Positions 7,094 to 15,821 of a stretch of DNA of 25,501 bases are shown here, one piece after another. The stretch is from a virus. The notes under the pieces were generated by a model. That model was given only the letters and a program-made list of their open reading frames with translations. It ran no database searches and was not told the origin of the DNA. The stretch covers positions 1 to 25,501 of the IMG/VR virus record IMGVR_UViG_3300021519_000066. One strand, given 5' to 3'. How positions within the stretch are numbered: position 1 is the first letter of the stretch; each line of letters begins with the position of its first letter. The position numbers were made by a program, and so were the translations under genes.

Positions 7094-7312
7094 TTAAAAG
7101 AAAGGTAACCCAGAATCTTTTGTAGTTTCTAAATTGCTCTTAATAATTTTGCCAATTATATCACGGTCATCGGGTGACAGCATCATAGCATCGTCATACG
7201 ATATACTTCCACGCATAAACCAACATAGTGTTAATATATCGTGTTTTAAGGCTTTTGTCTCTTTATCCATCTTATCAAGCAGCTGGATAATTTCTTCGGA
7301 CTCTAAAGACAA
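7094..7312 (-). CDS. Small baseplate-hub-associated protein (T4-like, gp51/chaperone-type)
   Basis: A 72-residue soluble, charged protein: an N-terminal helix (EEIIQLLDKMDKETKALKHD) followed by LCWFMRGSISYDDAMMLSPD and a C-terminal helix ending in TKDSGLPFF. Short proteins with a WFMRG...LSP...GLPFF-like pattern follow the gp26 hub gene in T4-like phages and are usually treated as hub or tape-measure assembly factors. The exact T4 counterpart is uncertain. It begins 5 bases after the upstream hub gene stop, so the two form one leftward unit. The predicted start is TTG at 7312, with AAGG just upstream. A start further inside at MDKETK is possible but would cut the first helix. Confidence 0.55.
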   Translation of the reverse strand: MSLESEEIIQLLDKMDKETKALKHDILTLCWFMRGSISYDDAMMLSPDDRDIIGKIIKSNLETTKDSGLPFF

Positions 7313-7317
7313 AAGCC

Positions 7318-8169
7318 TTAGGCGAAAAAATTTGTTTGTTCAAACGTAAAAGGTGTTACAAAAGGTTTTTCACATTCAAGATTACTGCAAATTATATCAA
7401 TTTGAGTGTAGTCTGATTCTTGTTTAATATTGTCAATGGCAAGTTTAATTTTTTCCCAAACAGATCGATCGCAGTTATTTAAAAAATCTTTAATAAATGC
7501 AGGATCGTTGACTATCACTGGTTCTTCATCAAGTATTTTAATATGCTGGATACTTTTACTAACTTGTGCTAGACCAGTTTCAATTAGTTTTCTAAATAAT
7601 ACATCAAACTGTTTTGCTTTTTCTTCGTCAGATAATTCAACATTCTGTACAACCTTCATAATTCTTTCTTCGTCAAATGCTGTTATATTGTTTTTATTGT
7701 AGCTTTCGTATGACTGCGGGGATAGTGTAATTTCTAAATTATCCACTAATACTGGAGTATCCCATGACCCAAGTCCAATTTTATCGCTCATTACGGAAAT
7801 ATCAAGTCCGTGTTCGTTCTTGGTGTTACAATGGGGGCATACACAAGTGAATTCCAATTCAGAGCCGTAACTGGCAATTCGTATAGCAATTAATATTTTA
7901 TCTAAATCTACCATTGGCAGCTTCCACGCATTTTTAATGTTTGGGCAGCAACTTTGGATCACAGCCACGGTACTAGTTCCGTTTAATAATGCGTCTGGTG
8001 TTTTTATAGTGATTTCATCTTTGGCAGTCATTGCATACACTGGCAATTCCCCGGTCACTGGTAACTCAATGCTTCCTTCTGTCCACCATTTTCCTTGGCT
8101 TGGAAGTTTAATATGTAAAATTGGCTGTCTAAAATGCTTTGCCAGCGGATTAGTTGATAAACTGTTCAT
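7318..8169 (-). CDS. 26: Baseplate hub protein, gp26-like
   Basis: A 283-residue protein that resembles the gp26 baseplate hub subunit of T4-like phages: N-terminal NPLAKHFRQPILHIKLPSQG, a KDEITIKTPDALLNG segment, a treble-clef-like cysteine cluster CVCPHC, and a second cysteine pair near the C-terminus (CSNLEC). The cysteines suggest a bound metal. It would act in hub assembly at the centre of the baseplate. ATG at 8181 gives four extra residues, but ATG at 8169 has GGAG six bases upstream and is preferred. It is divergent from the tape-measure-like gene, with the 59-base gap shared by both starts. It is longer than T4 gp26 (208 residues), like other relatives outside the coliphages. Confidence 0.65.
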   Translation of the reverse strand: MNSLSTNPLAKHFRQPILHIKLPSQGKWWTEGSIELPVTGELPVYAMTAKDEITIKTPDALLNGTSTVAVIQSCCPNIKNAWKLPMVDLDKILIAIRIASYGSELEFTCVCPHCNTKNEHGLDISVMSDKIGLGSWDTPVLVDNLEITLSPQSYESYNKNNITAFDEERIMKVVQNVELSDEEKAKQFDVLFRKLIETGLAQVSKSIQHIKILDEEPVIVNDPAFIKDFLNNCDRSVWEKIKLAIDNIKQESDYTQIDIICSNLECEKPFVTPFTFEQTNFFA

Positions 8170-8178
8170 TTTGAACTC

Positions 8179-8186
8179 CATAAATA
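8179..8186 (+). promoter_or_regulatory. Late promoter element for tape-measure-like gene
   Basis: CATAAATA, followed by TATG, lies about 43 bases before the ATG at 8229. It overlaps the alternative upstream start codon of the divergent gp26-like gene, so the two divergent units share this short control region. Confidence 0.45.
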
Positions 8187-8228
8187 TATGTATACTTATC
8201 GTATAAATTAACGGCGCATATAAAAATT

Positions 8229-10850
8229 ATGGATATAGACCCAAAGATAGCAGAAACATTTGACCGACTGGGGATTACATTACCAGGTGTTGCTGGGGGT
8301 ATGGATAAATTATCTAAAGCCACAGACAAAGCGGTAAAGTCGGCTACATTGCAGGCTCTTGAGCAGGCAAGGGCACATCAATCATTAATAAAATCAATTG
8401 AAAAAGACTTAAGACAGCGCGGAATAGATCAAGCTGACGCTAAAACAATGGCCACGTTAACGGCTAAAAAAATTAAACAAGAAACTGATCAGTCTGAAGC
8501 TTTAGCAAAACGAACAGCCCTAGAAGAAGAAGCAACTAAAAAATTACAAGAACGATTTAATAAGTCAGTGGATGGACTTAATAAATTAGCCTCAGGCTCC
8601 TTGAGCGTTGTTAGCGCATTTGCGTCTAGCGACAAACTGTTCACTAGCGCAATACCAACTTTAGACTTAATGGGAACTACCATTAAGTCTGTTGTGTCTG
8701 GTCTTGCTGAAATGGTTAGCGGTGTTTCTGTATTTGGATTTAGTTTTGGTAAAGCATCAGAAGGTGTAGCAAAAGTTGTTGGTGTTGGTGTTGACTTAAC
8801 GGTTCAAGTTGCAAAAATGCAACTTGAAATGGCAGAGAAATATGTTGATAATTATAATCAGTTAAGTTCAGTTGGTGCAACGTTTGGTGGACAACTTGGT
8901 GGACTAGCAGATAAAGCAAAAAATTCTGGTATGTGGTTAGATCAATTTGCAAAATTTGTTAAGACTAACATAGTTGGTTTAACAGAAATGGGCGGCACAG
9001 TTGACCAATCCACTACTCTTATTGGGAAAATGAGTGCATCTGCAACAGATCATAATAAAAAACTTGTAATACTATACGGGGGGTATGATAAAGTTTCAGG
9101 CGCATTGGTTGGGTTTGGTAAACAAATGGCCAGTGTAGGATTAAGCGCAACTCAACAGCAAGATTATCTAATAAAAAATTCTGGAGCATACTTAACTAAT
9201 TTAAAAGCGTTGTCAGAGATAACTGGGCAAACAGTTGAACAATTACAAAAAGAACAAGAAGAAGCAAATAAAGATATTGCATACAGATTAAAACTTCGCG
9301 AATTAGGACAACTTGACGCAAAAGATGGCGGCACACGTATGCAAGATACAATGAATGCGGAATTGATAGTACGCAAAACATACGGTGCTCAATCTGCCGA
9401 TTTATATAAAGAAAAAGTTGCGCTAGACGGACAAGTGATATCACAGAGTGGTCAGATGACAGCCGCATACTTTGTGGAACAAAACAAAGCAATTGACCAA
9501 ATCATAGCCACAAAAAATCTTGAAGGCGAAGCTAGAACTAAAGCCATTGGCGGGATAGTTGAAGGATCTAAAAAGGCAATTGAAGCACAAACTACACTAT
9601 TAGCAGGTCTAGTACAATTAGGTCAATATGCTGGTGACGAAGTAACTAAAACTATTACAGAGGGTATTAAACAACAACTCGATAGTGAAGGTGTCCGTAC
9701 AAATCTCAATAGTGCAGTAACAGCAGCCTGGGACAATACCAGAAAAGCAATGGATGCTGAAGCTGCCGCAGTTGTTGCACTAACAAACATTGTTAGAACA
9801 AATCACCAAGAACTAGATAAAATTACAAGCAAGACCATAGGTCAAACAGCAGAAATGGCAACAGCGTTACACAAAGTAACTACAGAATTAATACGATTAT
9901 TTGGAGAAGCAGGTCAAGTATCTAAAGCAGTTACAATTTTTTCTGAGATGATTGCAGATGTTGCTACGCAGTTGAGGAAATATATAAACGAATCAACAGG
10001 AGGACCAAAATCAAAAGAAGAGGCCTCTTGGGGTAGAAAAGCATGGCATTACGGAGGACAAGCCCTTGGAACCATTGCCGGCGCCGGTGCTGCTCTTGGG
10101 TTAGGTGTTACAACAGGTGGCACCGGCCTTTTAGCAACAACCGCGCTTGTTAGCGGTGGCATGTACGGCGGCGGCAAGGCCGGCGACTATATAGCAGATA
10201 GGTTAGGGCTTGCTGGGGGAACTAGTGACACTTATAAGGAAAAGAAAGAATCTGAAAGAAGAGAAGGCATTGATAAATTATTGTCTTTTTCTGGCGGAGT
10301 AACTGGTAACAGGGCTAATTATGACGCATTAGATCCTGGTACTAGGGGTAGTTTTGAAGAAATGCTTGCGGCATATGGCAAACCGGTAAAACTTCAGTCC
10401 GGCTTCCGCACACAAGCACAACAAACTGCTTTGTACAATGAATGGTTAGCCGGCGGCGGAGGCAAAACCAAGCCAACTGTTAATACTCCAACATTTGGTA
10501 GTGTAACAACCCCATCGCCAGATGCTAGTTTCCATTCCCTTGGTAAAGCATTAGATATAGATCGCAATAGTTTTGATGCACTCGATTCCGCCGGCCTGCT
10601 GAAACAATTTGGATTTAAAACAGTACCCGGCGATCCTGGACATATACAAAAAATGGCCAAAGGTGGTATTACAGATGGAACAAGTATTGCAGGTGAAGCA
10701 GGACCCGAAGCAGTTATACCATTGCCAGACGGTCGCACAGTACCGGTTAAATTAGATGTAGGTGAACTAATTTCTAAAATGGATCGGTTAATTGCAGTAA
10801 TGATGGAAAATAGAGACTTTTCCGAAAAAATATTCCAAGCTGCTGCATAA
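8229..10850 (+). CDS. Tape-measure-like tail protein with M15-type peptidase domain
   Basis: An 873-residue structural protein. The first 600 residues are mostly helical, with alanine- and glutamine-rich coiled-coil segments and hydrophobic stretches (about 150-200 and 615-660), as in tail tape measures. Residues about 705-810 look like a D-Ala-D-Ala carboxypeptidase/VanY (M15) domain: LQSGFRTQAQQ (R727), FHSLGKALDID (H769, D776) and DPGHIQ (H805) give the His-Asp-His zinc set. It is followed by GEAGPEAVIPLP (822-833), a motif typical of tape-measure C-termini. The likely role is setting or filling the tail tube and cutting peptidoglycan during DNA entry. It sits beside hub genes and before gp20. 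T4 gp29 is 590 residues and lacks such a domain. The ribosome-binding site is weak. Confidence 0.7.
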   Translation: MDIDPKIAETFDRLGITLPGVAGGMDKLSKATDKAVKSATLQALEQARAHQSLIKSIEKDLRQRGIDQADAKTMATLTAKKIKQETDQSEALAKRTALEEEATKKLQERFNKSVDGLNKLASGSLSVVSAFASSDKLFTSAIPTLDLMGTTIKSVVSGLAEMVSGVSVFGFSFGKASEGVAKVVGVGVDLTVQVAKMQLEMAEKYVDNYNQLSSVGATFGGQLGGLADKAKNSGMWLDQFAKFVKTNIVGLTEMGGTVDQSTTLIGKMSASATDHNKKLVILYGGYDKVSGALVGFGKQMASVGLSATQQQDYLIKNSGAYLTNLKALSEITGQTVEQLQKEQEEANKDIAYRLKLRELGQLDAKDGGTRMQDTMNAELIVRKTYGAQSADLYKEKVALDGQVISQSGQMTAAYFVEQNKAIDQIIATKNLEGEARTKAIGGIVEGSKKAIEAQTTLLAGLVQLGQYAGDEVTKTITEGIKQQLDSEGVRTNLNSAVTAAWDNTRKAMDAEAAAVVALTNIVRTNHQELDKITSKTIGQTAEMATALHKVTTELIRLFGEAGQVSKAVTIFSEMIADVATQLRKYINESTGGPKSKEEASWGRKAWHYGGQALGTIAGAGAALGLGVTTGGTGLLATTALVSGGMYGGGKAGDYIADRLGLAGGTSDTYKEKKESERREGIDKLLSFSGGVTGNRANYDALDPGTRGSFEEMLAAYGKPVKLQSGFRTQAQQTALYNEWLAGGGGKTKPTVNTPTFGSVTTPSPDASFHSLGKALDIDRNSFDALDSAGLLKQFGFKTVPGDPGHIQKMAKGGITDGTSIAGEAGPEAVIPLPDGRTVPVKLDVGELISKMDRLIAVMMENRDFSEKIFQAAA

Positions 10851-10857
10851 CCTACGG

Positions 10858-10864
10858 TAAATAT
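10858..10864 (+). promoter_or_regulatory. Possible late promoter element before gp20
   Basis: TAAATAT preceded by GG lies 20 bases before the gp20 ATG at 10884. It matches the TAAATA core but not the upstream TA or CA of the better elements. The leader would be about a dozen bases and would include AGAGAG. Confidence 0.3.
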
Positions 10865-10883
10865 AGCATAAGAGAGAACATAT

Positions 10884-12593
10884 ATGGCCGGCTGGAAAAA
10901 ATATTTTAAAACATCAAACCTTCCTAGTAATATTAGTCCATTAGGTGGCGGCCGCGCACCCGATCCAGGAATGCGTAATTACCAAAGCCAATTGCCTGAA
11001 GTGTATATTGGTCATCCAAACCGTGTTGAACGTTATAATCAATATGAACAAATGGATATGGATAGTGAAGTAAATGCGGCTCTTGATATCTTGGCAGAGT
11101 TCTGCACACAAAAGAATCAAGAAAATCACACAGCATTTACACTTAAATTTAAAGAACAACCAAGCGACAACGAAGTAAAGATTCTTAAAGAACAGTTGCA
11201 ACAGTGGGTCGCATTAAACGAATTAAACAAACGCATATTTAAAATTATGCGTAATACGTTAAAGTACGGCGATCAAGTTTTTATACGTGATCCGCAAAAC
11301 TTTAAACTAATGTGGACAGAAATGTCTAAAGTAACAAAAGTTATTGTCAACGAAGGTGAAGGCAAAAAGCCCGAGCAATACTTAATTAAGGATCTAAATC
11401 CTAATTTTGAAAATTTAACAATGACAGCAGTAGCAACAACTGATACAAATTCAAATCACCCGCAGACAGGCGGCCCGAGCGGATCTTATGTACAGCCAAG
11501 CACACCATTTGGTGGTGGTTCACGTTTTAGCCATGCTAAAAACGAAGCGGCAATTGCTGCAGAACACATTGTACACGTTAGTTTAACAGAAGGGCTTGAT
11601 GTATTTTGGCCGTTTGGCAATAGTGTATTAGAGAACATTTTTAAGGTCTTTAAGCAAAAAGAATTGCTGGAAGATAGCATTATTATCTATCGTGTGCAAC
11701 GTGCTCCAGAGCGTAGAATCTTTAAAATTGACGTGGGCAACATGCCAAGTCATATGGCTATGGCGTTTGTTGAGCGTATTAAGAACGAAATCCATCAGCG
11801 TCGTATTCCATCACAAAGTGGTGGGGGTGGTGGTAATATGATGGATGCTACATATAATCCATTGAGCACAAACGAAGATTACTTTTTCCCTGTAACAGCA
11901 GACAATCGTGGTAGTAGTGTAGATGTATTGCCCGGCGGTGCCAATCTAGGTGAAATTACAGACTTACGTTTCTTTACTAACAAGTTATTCCGCGGTTTGC
12001 GTATACCAAGTAGTTACTTGCCCACTACAGCAGATGATGGTAGCCAAGCATACACAGACGGTCGTGTGGGTACAGCACTTATACAAGAATGGCGCTTTAA
12101 TCAATACTGCCAGCGTTTACAGGCAATGGTTGCTGATCCGTTAGACACTGAGTTTAAGCTGTTTATGAAGTGGCGTGGATTTAATATCGACGGATCACTA
12201 TTTGAATTGTCGTTTAACGAACCACAAAACTTTGCACAATATCGCCAGGCAGACATTGACTCTGCTCGTATCGCAACATTTACACAGTTAGAGCAATTTC
12301 CTTATCTGAGCAAACGCTACTTAATGAAACGTTATTTAGGTATGACTGAGCAAGAGATTAGTGAAAACGAAGTAATGTTTGCAGAAGAACGTGGAGATAC
12401 AGAAATTGCAACTCCCGATGCTCCTGGCTTGCGTAGTGTTGGTGTAAGTCCCGGCGGAATACAAAGTGACTTAGAAGGACTTGGCCCAGAAGCCAGCAAT
12501 CCAGAAGCCGGCGGTCCCGAATCGGCACCAGGTGCAACAGGGCCGGGTAATCAAGGTGCAGCAGGCGCGGTTGGCGCGGTTCCTACAATTTAA
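10884..12593 (+). CDS. 20: Portal vertex protein gp20
   Basis: This is the portal protein, forming the ring at one capsid vertex through which DNA is packaged and ejected. It is recognised by the T4-like portal pattern: ERYNQYEQMDMDSEVNAALD near residue 50, the stem and wing segments with VFWPFGNSVLENIFKVFKQK and RAPERRIFKIDVGNMPSH, then FTNKLFRGLRIPSSYL and the C-terminal LMKRYLGMTEQEISE. At 569 residues it is slightly longer than T4 gp20 (524). The extra length is a Gly/Pro/Ala-rich tail of about 55 residues and a Gly/Ser loop near residue 195. It starts the head gene cluster in the usual order. The start ATG has AGAGAG upstream. Confidence 0.95.
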   Translation: MAGWKKYFKTSNLPSNISPLGGGRAPDPGMRNYQSQLPEVYIGHPNRVERYNQYEQMDMDSEVNAALDILAEFCTQKNQENHTAFTLKFKEQPSDNEVKILKEQLQQWVALNELNKRIFKIMRNTLKYGDQVFIRDPQNFKLMWTEMSKVTKVIVNEGEGKKPEQYLIKDLNPNFENLTMTAVATTDTNSNHPQTGGPSGSYVQPSTPFGGGSRFSHAKNEAAIAAEHIVHVSLTEGLDVFWPFGNSVLENIFKVFKQKELLEDSIIIYRVQRAPERRIFKIDVGNMPSHMAMAFVERIKNEIHQRRIPSQSGGGGGNMMDATYNPLSTNEDYFFPVTADNRGSSVDVLPGGANLGEITDLRFFTNKLFRGLRIPSSYLPTTADDGSQAYTDGRVGTALIQEWRFNQYCQRLQAMVADPLDTEFKLFMKWRGFNIDGSLFELSFNEPQNFAQYRQADIDSARIATFTQLEQFPYLSKRYLMKRYLGMTEQEISENEVMFAEERGDTEIATPDAPGLRSVGVSPGGIQSDLEGLGPEASNPEAGGPESAPGATGPGNQGAAGAVGAVPTI

Positions 12594-12602
12594 TTAAAAA
12601 GG

Positions 12603-12610
12603 TTAAATAG
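12603..12610 (+). promoter_or_regulatory. Possible late promoter element between gp20 and the 77-aa gene
   Basis: TTAAATAG lies eight bases before the ATG at 12618. If used, transcription would start at about the start codon and the message would be nearly leaderless, which fits the lack of a Shine-Dalgarno site there. The match is partial. Confidence 0.3.
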
Positions 12611-12617
12611 CTATACT

Positions 12618-12851
12618 ATGTACATTTTAGAACTATTTGACCCAGCACCAACTGGCTACCGTGATGAGAAACAAGATCACAATATAACCAAAAAAAGCGA
12701 TAGCCGTGCGGGCTCAAGAGTAACATTGGCTCACTTAAATCAATTAAGACAAAGCCACGATGTGCGTAAGTTGGAACACGAGCAGAAGTTAGCAGCAGTT
12801 GCAAAACAGTATGCACCAGCCCCAGAAGCTGGCGGCGCCCCAGGCTTATAA
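12618..12851 (+). CDS. Small head-cluster protein, possible prohead core component (gp67-type position)
   Basis: A 77-residue, highly charged protein. It begins MYILELFDPAPTGY, has a basic, helical middle (RVTLAHLNQLRQSHDVRKLE) and ends in a short Pro/Ala/Gly tail. In T4-like phages a small prohead core protein (gp67) follows gp20, so position and charge suggest a core or assembly role, but I see no diagnostic gp67 motif. No ribosome-binding site precedes the ATG; a TAAATA element sits in its place. The gap to the next gene is 106 bases and holds that gene's promoter-like elements. Confidence 0.5.
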   Translation: MYILELFDPAPTGYRDEKQDHNITKKSDSRAGSRVTLAHLNQLRQSHDVRKLEHEQKLAAVAKQYAPAPEAGGAPGL

Positions 12852-12902
12852 TAAGTTTAGGCGTATCTTCGCCAAATTCGTCAAAAAACACCCATTTAAC
12901 CC

Positions 12903-12910
12903 CTAAATAT
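12903..12910 (+). promoter_or_regulatory. Late promoter element for prohead core gene
   Basis: CCCTAAATAT-type element (CTAAATAT core) about 48 bases before the ATG at 12958. A second, weaker copy (GTAAATAA, 12921-12928) follows. Confidence 0.45.
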
Positions 12911-12957
12911 ACGTAGTTTTGTAAATAACTTTACAAAGCCATTTAAAAGGAGTTCAC

Positions 12958-14022
12958 ATGAACAAGTTTGAGAAATTAATTGAGTACATCATTAATGATG
13001 AAGACCAAAAAGCCCGTGAATTATTTCACGACATCGTAGTTGAAAAAAGCCGTGATATCTATGAGTCAATCATAGAAGACGAAGAATCTGTAGAAGAACA
13101 AGTTGCCGGAGACCAAGTTGGTCAAATGGTTGACGAGATCGGCGCAGAAGAATCTGTACACGAAGAAGAAGACGAATTTAGCATTGACGATGTTGATGCA
13201 GACGACGAAGTTAGTGGCGATTTGCCAATGGACGGTGATCATGGTATCGAAGGTGATGACATGGGCGCAGAGCCAAATCATGATGAAACAGTCATGAACA
13301 TTGATGCTAAGTTAGACGAGCTATTAGCTAAGTTTGACGAGATCATGGGCGACACTGGCGGCGACGATATGGGTGCTGACATGGGCGATGAAATGCCAGC
13401 TGAAGAGCCAGGTATGGACGACATGGGCGGCGACGAACAAAGTATGGATCAAGGCGAAGAACAGTTTGCTGAAGGTAAGAAACCAGACTTCTTAGACCTA
13501 GATAAAGACGGTAACAAGAAAGAGTCGATGAAAAAAGCGGCTGATGACAAGAAAAGTGGTTCTGGTGCAAGTGGTTCTGGTAAATCAGGATCAGGCACAA
13601 GCGGCAAACCATTTGAAAGCCGTAAACAATCTACAACAGAATTAATGCGTGAATACGTTGACAAGATTCAAGATATGAATCTAACAGGCGCTTCCGAAGG
13701 CGACGCAGTTGGTGCAACTGGTAAAAAGACAAGTGTAAATGACAAGTCTATTACTGGCCCAGGTGCTGACTTTGGTGGCAAGACTGCTACTCCAAGAGGC
13801 GGCGAACAGAATCAAGACGGTACATCAGCTCCTAGCTCACCAAAGCCAGGTCAGCTAAAGTCTGGTAATGTAAACGTTCCTGGCGGCAACGCTGGTAAGT
13901 CTAGCTTCAAAACCAAAGAAGGTGATTATAGCACTGAACATGGTAAAGAAGGCCAAACAACTGACGGATCGGTTCCAGTATCTAAAAAATCCGTGCAAGT
14001 ACAAAATACTGGCAAGAAATAA
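12958..14022 (+). CDS. Acidic prohead core/scaffold protein (gp68/gp67-like)
   Basis: A 354-residue internal head protein candidate. The first 40 residues (FEKLIEYIINDEDQKARELF and following) match the N-terminal helix typical of T4-like prohead core proteins. Residues about 45-165 are extremely acidic, with degenerate DDMG/MGDE/EEPG repeats. The rest is low-complexity Ser/Gly/Lys/Thr sequence with GSGASGSGKSGSGTSG. Such a protein would be part of the scaffold inside the prohead and be degraded by gp21 on maturation. It lies directly before gp21 (13-base gap). AGGAG precedes the ATG. The disordered tail is unusually long for a core protein; parts could be mistaken for a structural or linker protein. 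The call rests on N-terminal similarity and position. Confidence 0.6.
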   Translation: MNKFEKLIEYIINDEDQKARELFHDIVVEKSRDIYESIIEDEESVEEQVAGDQVGQMVDEIGAEESVHEEEDEFSIDDVDADDEVSGDLPMDGDHGIEGDDMGAEPNHDETVMNIDAKLDELLAKFDEIMGDTGGDDMGADMGDEMPAEEPGMDDMGGDEQSMDQGEEQFAEGKKPDFLDLDKDGNKKESMKKAADDKKSGSGASGSGKSGSGTSGKPFESRKQSTTELMREYVDKIQDMNLTGASEGDAVGATGKKTSVNDKSITGPGADFGGKTATPRGGEQNQDGTSAPSSPKPGQLKSGNVNVPGGNAGKSSFKTKEGDYSTEHGKEGQTTDGSVPVSKKSVQVQNTGKK

Positions 14023-14035
14023 TTAGGAACTACAA

Positions 14036-14674
14036 ATGGCTTTGTACCTAAAAGAGAACTTAACTTTTGACCGGGCTGGTATCCAAGTATTAAGCGAGGA
14101 TGCAGCCGACGGGAAAGGTAAAGATCTCTATATGAAAGGGGTATTCATCGAAGGAGGCGTTAAAAACGCTAACGAACGAGTTTACCCCGTTCACGAAATT
14201 GAAAAAGCCGTTGGTACAATTAATGATCAAATCAAAGGTGGCTACTCCGTCTTAGGCGAAGTGGATCATCCAGACGATTTAAAGATTAATCTAGACCGCG
14301 TAAGCCATATGATCACAGAAATGTGGATGGATGGCCCTGCTGGTTTTGGAAAACTAAAAGTATTACCTACCCCAATGGGCGAGCTTGTAAGAGCTATGCT
14401 TACTTCTGGCGTTAAGCTAGGAGTTAGTTCACGTGGATCTGGGGAAGTAAACGAAAGTAGTGGACACGTTAGTGGTTTTGAAATCATTACCGTGGACGTT
14501 GTAGCACAGCCTAGTGCTCCGCATGCCTATCCAAAAGCAATCTATGAGAGCTTAATGAATATGCGTGGGGGAAATCAGGTGTTCGAAATGGCACGTGAAG
14601 CCAGTGGTAATCAACGAGTACAGAAGTACCTGAAAGAGGCAGTAACCCGCCTTATCAAAGATTTGAAACTATAG
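14036..14674 (+). CDS. 21: Prohead core protease gp21
   Basis: This is a serine protease that matures the T4-like prohead by cutting core and capsid proteins after an (L/I)-X-E motif. Motifs: NANERVYPVHEIEKAV, LGEVDHPDD with catalytic H78, GVKLGVSSRGSGEV with the catalytic serine (S131 or S132), and ITVDVVAQPSAPHA, whose aspartate may complete the active site. The 212 residues equal T4 gp21 in length. It is placed between the core protein and scaffold gp22 as expected. AGGA precedes the ATG. The major capsid downstream has a matching cleavage motif near its N-terminus. Confidence 0.94.
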   Translation: MALYLKENLTFDRAGIQVLSEDAADGKGKDLYMKGVFIEGGVKNANERVYPVHEIEKAVGTINDQIKGGYSVLGEVDHPDDLKINLDRVSHMITEMWMDGPAGFGKLKVLPTPMGELVRAMLTSGVKLGVSSRGSGEVNESSGHVSGFEIITVDVVAQPSAPHAYPKAIYESLMNMRGGNQVFEMAREASGNQRVQKYLKEAVTRLIKDLKL

Positions 14675-14686
14675 GAGAAATATCCA

Positions 14687-15796
14687 ATGTTAGATGCTAT
14701 CAAACCACTGTTGGATAACGGAATTATTAACGAAGAAACTCGCACAGCGATTTCCGAAGCTTGGGAAACACGTATTACCGAAGCTAAAGAAGAAGTACGT
14801 GCAGAACTGCGTGAAGAATTTAGTCAACGTTATCAACACGATAAACAAGTTATGGTTGAAGCTCTGGACAAAATGGTAACTGAGTCTCTCACTGCTGAAC
14901 TCTCAGAGTTTGCAGATGAAAAAAAACAATTAGCAGAAGACCGCGTTAAGTTTAAAACACACATGGTCGAAAGCGCAAGCAAGTTCAATAATTTCATGGT
15001 ATCAAAACTATCAGAAGAAATTAAAGAACTACGCTCGGACCGCAAACAATACGAAAGTGCCGTTGGCAAATTAGAAAAGTTTGTAATTCGTGCTTTGGCA
15101 GAAGAAATCAAGGAATTTGAGTCAGACAAACGTGCTGTAGTGGAAACTAAAGTTCGTCTAGTTCGTGAAGGTAAAGCTAAATTAGCTGAACTTCAAACCA
15201 AGTTCATTGCTCAATCCGCTGTCGCTGTTAAAGAGGCTGTAACCAGTTCATTAGAGTCAGAGTTGACTCAACTAAAAGAAGACATTCAAATTGCTCGCGA
15301 GAACATGTTTGGACGTCGTCTATTTGAAGCGTATGCTAGCGAATTTGCCGGTACTCACTTAAATGAGAACAAGCAGATCCGTAAGTTACAATCTACAGTA
15401 GATTTAGTAACTAATAAGTTGTCGGAAGCAGTTTCGGCAATTAAAAATAAGCAAGCTCTAGTTGAGACAAAAGAAAAAGAAATACGTATTATCAAAGAAA
15501 CAGCAGAACGCAAAGAAAAACTTGGCGAGATGTTGAAACCTTTGAACAAAGAAAAGTCAGCAATTATGCGTGACTTACTTGAAAGTGTAACGACTGATCG
15601 TCTTCAGTCTGCATACGAGAAGTATCTACCAGCTGTGTTGAACAATTCCGCTGTTAAAGAAGTAGCCCCAAAAGCTGCTGTTTTAACTGAGAGTCGTACA
15701 GCAGTAACTGGCGATAAAACTGCTAAAACTGCCGTTGAAACTTCAGAGACATATAACAATGTTTATGAAATGAAACGTTTAGCAGGGCTTAAATAA
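14687..15796 (+). CDS. 22: Prohead scaffold protein gp22
   Basis: This is the major scaffold of the prohead core, around which gp23 assembles before gp21 degrades the scaffold. The 369-residue sequence is almost wholly charged coiled coil, rich in Glu, Lys and Arg (for example AKEEVRAELREEFSQRYQ and KLSEEIKELRSDRKQYES), with no membrane or enzymatic motif. It ends with the conserved VYEMKRLAGLK type of tail. T4 gp22 is 269 residues, so this one is longer. AGGAG lies at good spacing before the ATG. It sits between gp21 and gp23, as in all T4-like head clusters. Confidence 0.9.
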   Translation: MLDAIKPLLDNGIINEETRTAISEAWETRITEAKEEVRAELREEFSQRYQHDKQVMVEALDKMVTESLTAELSEFADEKKQLAEDRVKFKTHMVESASKFNNFMVSKLSEEIKELRSDRKQYESAVGKLEKFVIRALAEEIKEFESDKRAVVETKVRLVREGKAKLAELQTKFIAQSAVAVKEAVTSSLESELTQLKEDIQIARENMFGRRLFEAYASEFAGTHLNENKQIRKLQSTVDLVTNKLSEAVSAIKNKQALVETKEKEIRIIKETAERKEKLGEMLKPLNKEKSAIMRDLLESVTTDRLQSAYEKYLPAVLNNSAVKEVAPKAAVLTESRTAVTGDKTAKTAVETSETYNNVYEMKRLAGLK

Positions 15797-15799
15797 ACC

Positions 15800-15807
15800 C
15801 TAAATAG
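15800..15807 (+). promoter_or_regulatory. Possible late promoter element before gp23
   Basis: CTAAATAG lies 14 bases before the gp23 ATG. A start at normal distance would fall within or next to the AAGGAAA ribosome-binding site, so either it works with an upstream promoter or the match is fortuitous. Confidence 0.3.
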
Positions 15808-15821
15808 GAAAAGGAAATATC

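Noticed and set aside
12852-12900. Terminator at GGCG...CGCC after the 77-aa gene
   Set aside because: The stem is only four pairs and no T-run follows.
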